A stretch of DNA of 64,000 nt from Brevinema_A sp051649605 (GCA_051649605.1 JBOFHK010000010.1:17919-81918); one strand, 5' to 3'. Counted from the stretch's first letter, positions 52,934-62,542 are shown. Made by a program: numbers and translations. The notes: generated from the letters alone by a model not told the origin.

Positions 52934-53536
52934 ATGATAGATACCAAATTGCAACATCACATTCAAAAAATATGTAAAAAATCTATCCAGATATTAATTA
53001 AAAATAATGTTTCTGCCAATCATATCACTTATTTAGGATTATTTTTATGAATCGTGACCGCTCTAACTATTCTAGGACAAAAACCAGTTATTACCCTTAT
53101 AATTCTATATCTATCAGGATTTTGTGATATTATAGATGGTATTGTAGCCCGGGAATCCAAATCCATGTCTTCTGTAGGTACTTTATTAGATATTGTTTTT
53201 GATCGTATTGTTGAAATGTCTATTTTAGGAGCTTTAGCTTATACTTATCCTCAATATATGCCAATCATTATTATCCTATTAATGTCTATTCTATTTTGTA
53301 TTACTGTGTTTCTAACAATAGGCATTTTAGTACAAAAATCAAGCCACAAAACTTTTTTCTATGTATCAGGCATCATGGAGAGAACAGAGGCATTTATTTT
53401 ATTTACTTTATTAATTATTTTTCCAAGACACATTCCTGTGATAGGGATTATCGGAGCTCTATTAATATTTATTACGGGTATTCAGCGATTCGTTTTTGCT
53501 ATTAAACATTTAGATAATCCGCCAATAGGAGATTAG
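52934..53536 (+). pseudogene. CDP-alcohol phosphatidyltransferase interrupted by an in-frame TGA
   Basis: From ATG at 52934 (preceded by AAGGA) the frame encodes a family-typical N-terminus (NNVSANHITYLGLFL), then TGA at 53048-53050, then continues IVTALTILG to the intact catalytic motif DIIDGIVARE...SVGTLLDIVFDR, which fits DxxDGxxAR-x8-GxxxDxxxD. Without the stop the protein would be 200 residues with about five membrane spans, normal for enzymes moving a phosphatidyl group from CDP-diacylglycerol to an alcohol. TGA is a true stop elsewhere in this window (for example the MATE gene). A GTG at 53054 could restart translation, but would lose the first membrane span. Confidence 0.75.
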
Positions 53537-53538
53537 AC

Positions 53539-54909
53539 ATGCCAATTAAACAATATGATCTGATTGTGATTGGAGGAGGCTCAGGGGGCTTAACTTGTTC
53601 GATTGGAGCTAGTAAACTTGGAAAAAAAGTTCTTTTAGTAGAGCAACGAAAAATAGGCGGAGAGTGTACTTGGAGTGGTTGTATTCCTTCTAAAGCCTTT
53701 ATCCAATACAGTAAGCAACCCTTCATTGACAAAACTAATATTCTCCAAAAAGTTAGAGCAATTTCAGAAGAAATTTATACCCATGAAACCCCTGAAGTCT
53801 TAGAATCGTATGGTGTAGATGTACTTCTAGGAAGTGCTTCTTTTAAGACCAAAAATATTATTACGGTGAACAAGGCAGAATATCAAGGCAAAAAAATCGT
53901 TATTTGTACTGGCACCAGCCCTTTTGTACCTAACATCGAAGGATTAAACAAAGATAATCTTCTTACTAATGATAATTTTTTTCTCCAAGAACAACTACCT
54001 GATTCGATTATTTTTATTGGAGCGGGAGTTATTTCCCTTGAATTATCTATCCCCTTAGCGAGATTAGGCGTTAAAGTGAGTATCCTCGAAAAAAATAGCG
54101 ATATTTTACAAATTTCTGAACCAACGATCGCCGAAAACGTCAAAAAAATTCTCAAACAATATAATATTGATCTCTATGTCGATATAGCCATCCAAAAGAT
54201 CAATACAAACAATACCACCTATTCTATTCATTTCACTCAAAATAATAGTACTTATCAGCTCCAAGCTGATAAATTTTTTGTTGCTTCAGGTCGTACCCCA
54301 AATATTGCTGGATTAAATTTAGAGCATATCGGTGTCCAATATGATTCTAGTGGAATTACCGTCAATGAATACCTAGAGACTTCTCAACGTCATATCGTCG
54401 CCCTTGGTGATGTTGTAGGGCCTTTTCGATTTTCTCATGTGGCAGGTCTTCAAGGCGAGGTTTTTGTAAGAAACTTGATCACCCCATTCTTTAAGAAGAA
54501 ATATTTTCAAGAAACTATTCCTTATGTGGTTTTTACCGATCCAGAGTTTGCTCAAGTCGGCATGACAGAAAAGCAAGCAACTAACAAATATGGAAAAAAC
54601 ATTAAAGTCTATAAGTATTGCACGAAAGATAGCGAAAGAGCCATTATATCCCTTGAGGAGTATTTTTATTTTCAAATTATAACCCATAAAGGTCTTATTG
54701 TTGGTGCTACAGTCATGGGAAGTAAAGCAGGAGAAATAGCAAATCTACTTCAATGGTTCTACGTTTCTAAAACTCCTTTTAGAAATTTCGTAAAAAGTGT
54801 CCAGGCTTATCCGAGTTATGGAGATTTTTTAAGAAAAGTCGCAAAAAAAATTATGATCGATGATTTATTATCACTTTCTATTGTAGCGTTTTTCCGATCG
54901 TCCAAATAA
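53539..54909 (+). CDS. FAD-dependent pyridine nucleotide-disulfide oxidoreductase (MerA-like)
   Basis: A 456-residue class I flavoprotein reductase. FAD-binding IVIGGGSGGLTCSIG, the redox disulfide Cys43/Cys48 in GGECTWSGCIPSKAF, a second nucleotide-binding fold GAGVISLELSIPLARLGVKV and the dimerisation domain from PYVVFTDPEFAQVGMTE are all present. The GGECTWSGCIPSKA form, rather than GGTCLNVGC, is in my memory typical of mercuric-reductase-like enzymes associated with VTT/TVP38 proteins, one of which is encoded four genes later. No N-terminal mercury-binding domain is present. It starts two bases after the preceding gene. Confidence 0.9.
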   Translation: MPIKQYDLIVIGGGSGGLTCSIGASKLGKKVLLVEQRKIGGECTWSGCIPSKAFIQYSKQPFIDKTNILQKVRAISEEIYTHETPEVLESYGVDVLLGSASFKTKNIITVNKAEYQGKKIVICTGTSPFVPNIEGLNKDNLLTNDNFFLQEQLPDSIIFIGAGVISLELSIPLARLGVKVSILEKNSDILQISEPTIAENVKKILKQYNIDLYVDIAIQKINTNNTTYSIHFTQNNSTYQLQADKFFVASGRTPNIAGLNLEHIGVQYDSSGITVNEYLETSQRHIVALGDVVGPFRFSHVAGLQGEVFVRNLITPFFKKKYFQETIPYVVFTDPEFAQVGMTEKQATNKYGKNIKVYKYCTKDSERAIISLEEYFYFQIITHKGLIVGATVMGSKAGEIANLLQWFYVSKTPFRNFVKSVQAYPSYGDFLRKVAKKIMIDDLLSLSIVAFFRSSK

Positions 54910-54929
54910 AGGATTTTTAGGAGCATATT

Positions 54930-55205
54930 ATGCATATCGTTACCGTATGCGGATTTGGTATTGGTTCTAGTTTAATTTTAAAAATGTCTGTTGAACAAGT
55001 GCTAAAAGAATTAGCAATTGATCATATTACGGTGGAATGCTCTGATCTAATGTCTGCTCCTAGTCTTTCTGCCAATATTTATTTTACTTCACAATTAATC
55101 GCTAAAGAGTTAGGTACTTTGGTCTCTCAACCCGTATTAAGTATTTCTTCTTTTATTGATAAAGAAGAAATTAAAAGAACAATTCAACGTGTAGTGGAGA
55201 ATTAA
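54930..55205 (+). CDS. PTS EIIB, ascorbate/SgaB type
   Basis: A 91-residue EIIB with the phosphorylated cysteine Cys7 in VTVCGFGIGSSLILKM, typical of the ascorbate (UlaB/SgaB) and related families. It receives phosphate from an EIIA and gives it to the sugar carried by EIIC. The EIIC gene starts directly at the next base. No EIIA is encoded nearby. TTTAGGAG precedes the ATG. Confidence 0.88.
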   Translation: MHIVTVCGFGIGSSLILKMSVEQVLKELAIDHITVECSDLMSAPSLSANIYFTSQLIAKELGTLVSQPVLSISSFIDKEEIKRTIQRVVEN

Positions 55206-56474
55206 ATGTTCGAATATATGATCAATATTTTTCGTAATCCTGCCCTATTTTTAGGGTTTTTTACTATGATTGGGTTAATCTTACAAGGAAAATCTTTTTC
55301 TGATATTATTAAAGGAAGTTTAAAAACGATCATAGGAATAGTCATTTTATTTCAAGGTGTAACTATTATTATTCAATCAATTACTCCATTAAGTGATAGT
55401 ATTAATCTCATTTTCTCAACAAATCAACAAAATACTCTTGCCAATTTTAGTGATTTTATTCAAAAATATAGTATAGAAATTGGAATCGTTATGATTACTT
55501 CATTTCTATTAAATATTTTAATTGCTTATACCACAACTTTCAAAGTGATATTTTTAACAGCAAATTTTATTTTTTGGTTTGCGATGTTATTTATTTCCTT
55601 AGGAGTGGAATTACAACTTCCTCCTCTCACGACCATATTATTAGCAACACTATTTACGACACTATATTTAGTGATTCCTTCTAATTTACTCTACCCCTAT
55701 GTTAAAGAATTAACAGGGACTCCAGATTTTTCTCTTGGTCATTCCACATCGATTTTTTGTTTTATTGGTATCTTTATAGGAAAAATCATCAACGCTCCTC
55801 ATCAATCTGCGGAACAAATCAAACTACCAAAACAACTATTATTTTTTACCGATACCACTCTCACCTCAGGATTTGTTATTTTTCTCACTTATTTTACTGT
55901 CAGTATTATTGATATCATAAACGCCAACAATATTATCGTGAATATGTTTAATACTAATGATATATTTATTTATAGTTTAAATCAAGGAACTCTTTTTAGT
56001 GCTGGAACAATCGTCCTCTTACTAGGTTCAAGAATGATGCTCACAGAAATTATTCCCTCATTTCAAGGGATCAGTAGTAAATTAGTCCCCAACTCTATTC
56101 CTGCCTTAGATGTCCCAATGATATTTTCTTTTGGTATGAATTCCTTAATAATAGGATTTCTTGTATCCGTAGTATCTAGCCTGGCTACTATTGTTGTATT
56201 AGGGCTATCGGGGTTATTAACTTATGCAATCATTCCTTTAATTATTGCTTGTTATTTTGATGTTGCTCCAGGAGCTATTTTTGCTAATAAGTATGGTGGG
56301 ATCCGTGCCGTTATTTTAAGTTCTGCACTTAATGGAATCCTCCTTATGGTTTTTTGCGCTTTTTCATTAAAATTAATTGCGAATACCTCAGGAACCTTTA
56401 TCCAAACCTATGGAGGCAATGACTTTTCTGTATGGCTCTTGATCGCCAATCCTATTTTCAAACTATTTCAATAA
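55206..56474 (+). CDS. PTS EIIC, ascorbate/SgaT type
   Basis: A 422-residue polytopic permease with family marks of UlaA/SgaT: an N-terminal NPALFLGFFTMIGLILQGKSFSDIIKGSLKTIIG and many membrane spans. It abuts the EIIB gene without a gap. Ascorbate is the classic substrate, but the family also carries other compounds and none is proven here. With the neighbouring disulfide reductase, an ascorbate or dehydroascorbate redox link is tempting but speculative. Confidence 0.88.
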   Translation: MFEYMINIFRNPALFLGFFTMIGLILQGKSFSDIIKGSLKTIIGIVILFQGVTIIIQSITPLSDSINLIFSTNQQNTLANFSDFIQKYSIEIGIVMITSFLLNILIAYTTTFKVIFLTANFIFWFAMLFISLGVELQLPPLTTILLATLFTTLYLVIPSNLLYPYVKELTGTPDFSLGHSTSIFCFIGIFIGKIINAPHQSAEQIKLPKQLLFFTDTTLTSGFVIFLTYFTVSIIDIINANNIIVNMFNTNDIFIYSLNQGTLFSAGTIVLLLGSRMMLTEIIPSFQGISSKLVPNSIPALDVPMIFSFGMNSLIIGFLVSVVSSLATIVVLGLSGLLTYAIIPLIIACYFDVAPGAIFANKYGGIRAVILSSALNGILLMVFCAFSLKLIANTSGTFIQTYGGNDFSVWLLIANPIFKLFQ

Positions 56475-56485
56475 GGTGGTCTATT

Positions 56486-57145
56486 ATGAAAAAATATAGT
56501 AATATAATTATTTTTATCATTATTTTTGGGATAGGGTTTATCCTTATTCGTCGTAGTGGGGTTTTGTCTCTTCTTACACTAGAAAATATCCCTCTATTAC
56601 GAGAATATTTTATTTCTCTAGGTTGGAAATCTGTAGCTATTTACTATATAAGCTACATTTTAGTGTGTTTATTTTCTCTACCAGGATTACCCATGACCAT
56701 ATTAGGGGGTATTTTATTTGGCCCTATATGGGGAACAATTCACACAGTGTCATCCGCATCTTTAGGATTGGGATTGTCCTTTTTAATCTCAAGGTATACT
56801 TTTAGAAACCTTATGCTCGATAAATTTGGTTCCACTGATATCTTTAAGAAACTGGATCAAGGAGTAAAATCGCAAGATTGGCGAATCATCATGATCACAC
56901 GATTGATCCCTATTTTTCCTTTTAGTTTACAAAATTATATTTATGGACTAACAGATATATCTTTTTTTGTCTATTGGATTTTATCCACTATTTTTATCAT
57001 CCCTGGCACCGCTGCCTACACCTTATCTGTAGGAGCCGTACTATCTGGGGAATTTCCTACCAATAGTTTACTCTATTTGGGTATTGGAGCTTTGTGTTTT
57101 ATTCTCTTAAGCTTAATCCCTAAATTTCTCAAATCAGGAGAATAA
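56486..57145 (+). CDS. VTT-domain (TVP38/TMEM64/DedA-type) membrane protein
   Basis: A 219-residue membrane protein with the VTT signature: GLPMTILGGILFGPIWGTIHTVSSASLG, then ITRLIPIFPFSLQNYIYGLTDISF. The family includes scramblase-like proteins moving lipids across membranes and putative transporters. ATG at 56486 is chosen because AAGGTGG precedes it; an upstream in-frame ATG overlaps the EIIC gene. The next gene starts two bases after its stop. Confidence 0.9.
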   Translation: MKKYSNIIIFIIIFGIGFILIRRSGVLSLLTLENIPLLREYFISLGWKSVAIYYISYILVCLFSLPGLPMTILGGILFGPIWGTIHTVSSASLGLGLSFLISRYTFRNLMLDKFGSTDIFKKLDQGVKSQDWRIIMITRLIPIFPFSLQNYIYGLTDISFFVYWILSTIFIIPGTAAYTLSVGAVLSGEFPTNSLLYLGIGALCFILLSLIPKFLKSGE

Positions 57146-57146
57146 T

Positions 57147-57941
57147 ATGAAAAAATCTCTTATCTATTTTTGTCTGATCTTTCTACAGACTTCCCTATAT
57201 TCTGCTCCAGAATCTGTTTACGACAAAAAATGGGATGAATTTGACAATAGTAATAATACTTCTATCGATCACAGCGACTTTAACACCTTTCTCAAAAAAT
57301 ATGTTAAAACTATTAGTGGAATAAACCTAGTCAATTACCAAGGAATCAGTCCTACTGATCTTTTAGCACTTAATAATTATATTAAAAAACTAGAGGTTTT
57401 ACCTATTCTAAAGTATTCCAAACAAGAGCAACTTGCCTATTGGATCAATTTATACAATGCCTTAACGGTTAAAGTTATTTTGGACACTCAACCTAAAAAA
57501 TCAATCAAAGAATCCTACGGGGGGATCCTTAATACAGGGCCATGGAATAAAAAATTGTTAACCATCGAAGGATACCCTATTAGTCTCAATGATATTGAAC
57601 ACAGAATTTTAAGACCTCTATGGAAAGATGCTCGTATCCATTTTTTAGTAAATTGTGCTAGTATCGGTTGTCCCAATCTTTTATTAGAAGTCATCACTGC
57701 TAATAATTATGAAGAAAAAGCAAACTTTGCTGCAAGAGAATTTATTAATTCATCGAGAGGTGTAGACTTAAAACATAATAAATTAACACTATCTTCTATT
57801 TTTCAATGGTATCTTAGTGATTTTGGAGATAATACCACAAGTTTATTAAACTACCTCAATCGGTATAGTGATAACAAAAATATTATCAATTACCAAGGAA
57901 AAATCTCTTATCAATACAATTGGAATTTGAATAAACAATAA
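57147..57941 (+). CDS. Exported DUF547 protein
   Basis: A 264-residue protein with a signal peptide (MKKSLIYFCLIFLQTSLYSA) and the DUF547 core: YWINLYNALTVKVILD, SLNDIEHRILRPLW and HFLVNCASIGCPNLL. DUF547 has a papain-like fold according to some structural work I recall, but its role is unknown. It ends the operon. The gap to 58187 is AT-rich and contains the promoter of the next gene. Confidence 0.88.
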   Translation: MKKSLIYFCLIFLQTSLYSAPESVYDKKWDEFDNSNNTSIDHSDFNTFLKKYVKTISGINLVNYQGISPTDLLALNNYIKKLEVLPILKYSKQEQLAYWINLYNALTVKVILDTQPKKSIKESYGGILNTGPWNKKLLTIEGYPISLNDIEHRILRPLWKDARIHFLVNCASIGCPNLLLEVITANNYEEKANFAAREFINSSRGVDLKHNKLTLSSIFQWYLSDFGDNTTSLLNYLNRYSDNKNIINYQGKISYQYNWNLNKQ

Positions 57942-58101
57942 ATATAATTGTCCTATTACCAAATCAATCAAAACATAATTAAGATCATAAGATCTATAAA
58001 AAATAATCCCTCCAATATCAAAAAAATAAACTATTAGAAAACAAGTATCTTATTTATACAAAAAACGTTAACACTACGATTCATAGCAAATAGAATATCA
58101 A

Positions 58102-58129
58102 TTGCTTTTATTTTAGAATATGTTATAAT
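58102..58129 (+). promoter_or_regulatory. Promoter of the second PTS IIC gene
   Basis: TTGCTT (58102-58107), a 16-base spacer and TATAAT (58124-58129), with TGT before the -10 box (extended). The stretch 58101-58129 is almost identical to that before the dipeptidase gene. Confidence 0.7.
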
Positions 58130-58187
58130 TAGAGATTGTTATATAAGAGTGAGAGATGCTGAGCACAGTGAATATAGGAGTATAAAG

Positions 58188-59471
58188 ATGTTTAAAATTT
58201 TTGAAAGAGTTACTGATATTTTATCCCAAAAAATGTCAGGATTACTTAATAATCACTATATTAATGTGCTAAAAGATGGAATTATTGTCAATTTAATTCC
58301 CTCATTAATTGGGTCATTTTTTCTTTTAATCGTTGTTTTACCTATTCCGGGTTATAGTGAGTTTATGGCAAACTTTCTTGGTCAAGAGTGGTCAAAATAC
58401 CCTCTGCTAATCGTGGGAGTAAGCCTAGATATGATGGGAATTATCGCAGCAATTGCTATCTCTTATCGCCTAGCAGAAAGTTATAAAATTAGTGCCTTAC
58501 AAGCAGCTATTACTTCCTTTATGTGTTATTTATTAATGACTCCTTTTTTTGTTACTTATCATACAGAAATTATTGCTGGAGTTATTCCGACAATTCATCT
58601 TGGATCACGAGGGCTATTCACCGCAATTTTAGTAGCATTTATCTCAACAGAGATTTATACTTTTCTTATTCGTAAAAAAATAGTTATTTCTATGCCAGAA
58701 GGAGTGCCTCCAGCAGTTTCACGTTCTTTTGAATCAGTTATTCCAGCCTTAGTTACCCTAATAATCTTTATGTTTTTTAGAATTTTAGTGGATATAAGTC
58801 CTTACGATAATATCAACACGATGATTGTTGAAACAATTATTGCTCCTCTTTCATTTGTTGGGGCAAGTTTTTGGGGATTACTACTTTATGTATTCCTTCT
58901 TCATTTTTTGTGGTTTTTTGGAATCCACGGGGCACTCGTTGTAGGAACTCTCTACGCTCCCTTATTTACCGTACTTGCTGACCAAAATAGATTGGCATTC
59001 CAAGCTGGTGAAGTACTCCCAAATCTCCTCACTGCTGGGAACTTAGAAACATATGTTTTTTTAGGGGGCTCAGGAAGCTCCTTATCTATCGTCCTACCAC
59101 TGATTTTTATCGCAAAAAGTCAACTTTTCAAACAGGTTTCTCGTTTATCTATCGCTCCTGGGATTTTTAATATTAACGAGCCTTTTATATTTAGTATCCC
59201 TGTAGTAATGAATCCTAGAGTCGCTATTCCTTGGATTTTAGCCCCTATAGTCAATCTTATTATTACATATATTGCCACTACTAGTGGTTTCGTTCCCCCT
59301 CATCCTGGCATCGTTATTCCTTGGACAACACCAATTATAATCTCAGGATTCCTTATTGGTGGTATTTCTGGAGTCATCCTACAGATTGTAAATTTGTGCT
59401 GTTCTGGATTGATTTGGTATATTTTTATATACGGGATGGATAAAGAACAATACAAACTAGAAACAAAATAA
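58188..59471 (+). CDS. PTS EIIC, lactose/cellobiose (CelB) family
   Basis: A 427-residue permease of the diacetylchitobiose/cellobiose/lactose EIIC family: conserved HFLWFFGIHGALVVGTLYAPLF, GGSGSSLSIVLPLIF and the substrate-site motif APGIFNINEPFIFSIPVVMNP. It carries a beta-disaccharide such as chitobiose or cellobiose. No EIIA or EIIB is adjacent, so partners must be elsewhere. ATG at 58188 is chosen because TAGGAG lies eight bases upstream; a GTG at 58149 is unlikely. Chitobiose would fit the amino-sugar operon at 14-17 kb. Confidence 0.92.
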   Translation: MFKIFERVTDILSQKMSGLLNNHYINVLKDGIIVNLIPSLIGSFFLLIVVLPIPGYSEFMANFLGQEWSKYPLLIVGVSLDMMGIIAAIAISYRLAESYKISALQAAITSFMCYLLMTPFFVTYHTEIIAGVIPTIHLGSRGLFTAILVAFISTEIYTFLIRKKIVISMPEGVPPAVSRSFESVIPALVTLIIFMFFRILVDISPYDNINTMIVETIIAPLSFVGASFWGLLLYVFLLHFLWFFGIHGALVVGTLYAPLFTVLADQNRLAFQAGEVLPNLLTAGNLETYVFLGGSGSSLSIVLPLIFIAKSQLFKQVSRLSIAPGIFNINEPFIFSIPVVMNPRVAIPWILAPIVNLIITYIATTSGFVPPHPGIVIPWTTPIIISGFLIGGISGVILQIVNLCCSGLIWYIFIYGMDKEQYKLETK

Positions 59472-59521
59472 TATAAAATAGCTTCAATAAGTTATCCACC
59501 AAACAAGAAAAATGAAAAATA

Positions 59522-59549
59522 TTGATTTTATTGTAGAATATGTTATAAT
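59522..59549 (+). promoter_or_regulatory. Promoter of the dipeptidase gene
   Basis: TTGATT (59522-59527), a 16-base spacer and TATAAT (59544-59549), again with TGT before the -10 box. Confidence 0.7.
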
Positions 59550-59638
59550 CAAGCATCATCCTACGATGAATAAAGGATTTACCTCATATAATTCCTCTGG
59601 GTTTGAGAGGTATACTAAAGATAATTTTGGAGGTTTCT

Positions 59639-60985
59639 ATGAATAATTATCAAGAAACTATCGACAAAAATTTTGATTGTTATATTACACATCTCAGTCG
59701 CTTGGTATCCATCCCCAGTGTTTGGATTGAGGGAGAGGAAAAAAACACTCCTTTTGGTGAAAATATTCAAAAATCCCTAGAAGAAATGATCGCTATCTGT
59801 AAGGAACTTGGTTTTCGGACTTTTATAGACCCTAATGGTTACTATGGATACGCCGAAATTGGAGAAGGAACACCATTACTTGGAGTACTTGGGCATTTGG
59901 ATGTTGTCCCAGCTGGAGATCTCAACAACTGGACAAAACCACCATTTGAGCCATATATTCAAGAAGGGAAATACTATGGGCGAGGTTCTCAAGACGATAA
60001 AGGCCCAACCCTTGCTGCAGTCTATGCTCTAAAAAATTTACTTGATCTTGGTTTCCAACCCAAAGGACGTATCCGAGTTATTTTTGGAACAGACGAAGAA
60101 AGTCTTTGGCGTGATATGAAAGAATATCTTCAAAAAGAAGAAATTCCATCCGTTGGATTTACTCCTGATTCTCGTTTTCCATTAAATTATTCAGAAAAAG
60201 GATTACTTCAGGTCAAACTTCGTACATCAAACGATGCTGGTATTATTTTTAAAGGGGGAGACGCTTTCAATGCTGTACCTTCTACTATTACTGCTCCTGC
60301 ATCCAAAACAATAAAAGAATGTTTAAAAAACCTAGGCTATGAGTTCAAAGACCTAGGAGATCAAGTTGAAGTTATAGGAAAGGCAGCTCATGCACAAGTT
60401 GCCGAAACAGGGATCAATGTAATCAATCGCTATCTCCACGCCCTTTATGAAGCAAAAATCCCTAGTAAGGCTGCAAAGTTCATTACCGAAAATATCATTG
60501 GGCATAATTTTGCTGAACCAATCTTTGGTAAAGTCAAAGACGAACACTCAGGAGAATTGAAATTCAATCTCGGTAAGATAGAGTGCGATGAAGAGGAAAT
60601 ACTCTGTATTGATATGAGAATTCCCGTAACCTATAAAAAAGAAGTTATTACAGAAATTCTCAAAGACAAAGCAAGCGAGTATGGTTTTAGTTATGAAGAA
60701 TACGATTATTTACCTTCTATTTATATTCCTCAAGATTCGATTCTTATTAAGAGTTTGATGAGTGCTTATCAAGAAGAAACAGGCGATAAGGAAAGTACCC
60801 CTATTGCTTCTGGAGGAGCAACATACGCTCGTGCCATCCCGAACTGTGTCGCTTTCGGAGCTATTCTTCCTAATCGTGCCAAAGTAGAGCATCAACCAAA
60901 TGAATATATCGTACTAGAAGATATTAAAACAGCAATGCGTATCTATATGAGAGCATTTGAAAAACTCAATGGTCAAAAATTTTAA
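59639..60985 (+). CDS. PepV/Sapep-type M20 dipeptidase
   Basis: A 448-residue metallopeptidase with the M20 motifs: GHLDVVPAG, GRGSQDDKGPTLA, FGTDEESLWRDM and, near the end, IASGGATYARAIPN. Two metals are bound by these His/Asp/Glu residues. PepV and Sapep cleave dipeptides in the cytoplasm. ATG at 59639 follows GGAGG. A promoter nearly identical to that of the PTS IIC gene precedes it. The YfcC-type carrier follows after 18 bases, probably in one operon. Confidence 0.92.
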   Translation: MNNYQETIDKNFDCYITHLSRLVSIPSVWIEGEEKNTPFGENIQKSLEEMIAICKELGFRTFIDPNGYYGYAEIGEGTPLLGVLGHLDVVPAGDLNNWTKPPFEPYIQEGKYYGRGSQDDKGPTLAAVYALKNLLDLGFQPKGRIRVIFGTDEESLWRDMKEYLQKEEIPSVGFTPDSRFPLNYSEKGLLQVKLRTSNDAGIIFKGGDAFNAVPSTITAPASKTIKECLKNLGYEFKDLGDQVEVIGKAAHAQVAETGINVINRYLHALYEAKIPSKAAKFITENIIGHNFAEPIFGKVKDEHSGELKFNLGKIECDEEEILCIDMRIPVTYKKEVITEILKDKASEYGFSYEEYDYLPSIYIPQDSILIKSLMSAYQEETGDKESTPIASGGATYARAIPNCVAFGAILPNRAKVEHQPNEYIVLEDIKTAMRIYMRAFEKLNGQKF

Positions 60986-61003
60986 TAAAACAAAGAGGAA
61001 ACT

Positions 61004-62542
61004 ATGAAAGAAAGAAAAATGCTGAGTGCTTATAGTATTGTCTTTATCTTTTTGATTATCACAGCAATCCTAACATGGATTGTGCCTCCTTCGGTGGTAG
61101 TTACAGACGAGAATGGCACAAAAGAAATTATTTATAACGCTATTATGCTAAGCTCAGGAGAAATTATTACTAATGCTGGTGTCCAAGCCGTTGGTCTTTG
61201 GAATGTTATTATGGCTCCTATCCAAGGATTTGCCAAAGCATCTTCTGTAGCAATCGCAATCCTAATGGCTGGGGTATTTTTAGGAATGATTACTTACGTC
61301 GGTGCTATGGATGCAGCAATCGGTACTTTACTTAAAAAATATACAGGAACGGCGTTAATCGCTATTTTGATGTTTGCTTTTGCAATATTTGGAACAGTTT
61401 TTGGTTTTTGGGAAGAAATTCCCGCCTTTGCCGTAGTAATCGTCCCTCTTTTTATACTTGCAGAGTATGACGCAATGACAGGTATTGCCGTCCTTATGAT
61501 TGGCGGTTCAATTGGAAATATGGCAAGTATTATCAATCCATTTTCTACAGGGGCAGCCATCAGTGCAATCGGAAATAATGAGCTATCTCTTGGTAGCGGG
61601 CTTTTCCTACGGATAATTATCTTTATTGCTCTATATTTAGTAGGTTTATCTTTAACATTAAATTATTCCAATAAAGTTAAAAAAAATAAAGAACTCTCTG
61701 TCCTAAAAGATATCGAGATAAACACACTTCATCATGATAATAAAGAACTTCCTGAACTAACTCCACGTCGTTTTTGGTCAGCAATAGTTTTAGTAGGAAT
61801 CATCATTCTATTACTCCTCGGTTATACCCCTTGGTATGCTATTCCCATCGCTAATATGCAAGATATTATTAATACCCCATTTACTTTCCTCGCAAAAATT
61901 CCTATCCTAGGAACAGTCTTAGGAGCTGGAAATATCACTCCCTTGGGAGATTGGTACTTTGAAGAATTTGCATTCGTTTTCTTTCTGGGTACTCTTATTA
62001 TCGGTCTCATTAATCAGATCCCCGAAGAAGAATTCGTTCGAGAATTTATTGCTGGAGCAAGAGGGCTTCTCGGTGTGGTCTTAGTACTAGCTATCGCTAA
62101 CGGTATTTCAGTAATTATGGGGTCCAAAACCGAAGGTATGTCCGTAACCTTCGTATACTGGATTCAAACAATGCTACAAGGGATTCCTTCTTGGGGATTC
62201 GTGTTGGCTACCGTCCTTGCTTATGTTGGAATAGGATTCTTCCTCCAATCTACCAGCGGAGTTGCAGGAATCACCATGCCTATCCTCGGAGCTGTCGCGT
62301 TTGCATTATTTCAATCAAGTCCTATCAGTGCTGCAGGTGGACAGATTTTATTGATTTCTACATTTACCTTAGGAATTAATTTTATGACTTGTATCTACCC
62401 AGGAGCAACTACAATGGGGACATTAGAGCTTTTTAATATTCCTTATGGAATTTATCTGAAATTTATTATTAAAACAATGCTTGCAATGCTCTGTACAGGA
62501 ACAATTATTATTTCTCTTGCTCCATTCTTCGGACTTGTATAA
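61004..62542 (+). CDS. YfcC/DcuC-family membrane carrier
   Basis: A 512-residue, roughly 12-span carrier of the C4-dicarboxylate/arginine (YfcC) superfamily: AILTWIVPPS, GFWEEIPAFAVVIVPLF, GGSIGNMASIINPFSTG and STSGVAGITMPILG. Substrates in the family include dicarboxylates, basic amino acids and peptides. The position behind a dipeptidase suggests amino-acid or dipeptide traffic. AGAGG precedes the ATG. Confidence 0.88.
   Translation: MKERKMLSAYSIVFIFLIITAILTWIVPPSVVVTDENGTKEIIYNAIMLSSGEIITNAGVQAVGLWNVIMAPIQGFAKASSVAIAILMAGVFLGMITYVGAMDAAIGTLLKKYTGTALIAILMFAFAIFGTVFGFWEEIPAFAVVIVPLFILAEYDAMTGIAVLMIGGSIGNMASIINPFSTGAAISAIGNNELSLGSGLFLRIIIFIALYLVGLSLTLNYSNKVKKNKELSVLKDIEINTLHHDNKELPELTPRRFWSAIVLVGIIILLLLGYTPWYAIPIANMQDIINTPFTFLAKIPILGTVLGAGNITPLGDWYFEEFAFVFFLGTLIIGLINQIPEEEFVREFIAGARGLLGVVLVLAIANGISVIMGSKTEGMSVTFVYWIQTMLQGIPSWGFVLATVLAYVGIGFFLQSTSGVAGITMPILGAVAFALFQSSPISAAGGQILLISTFTLGINFMTCIYPGATTMGTLELFNIPYGIYLKFIIKTMLAMLCTGTIIISLAPFFGLV

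Noticed and set aside
53048..53050. TGA read as tryptophan (alternative genetic code)
   Set aside because: Other genes end with TGA at family-normal positions (for example the MATE gene), so TGA is a stop in this organism.
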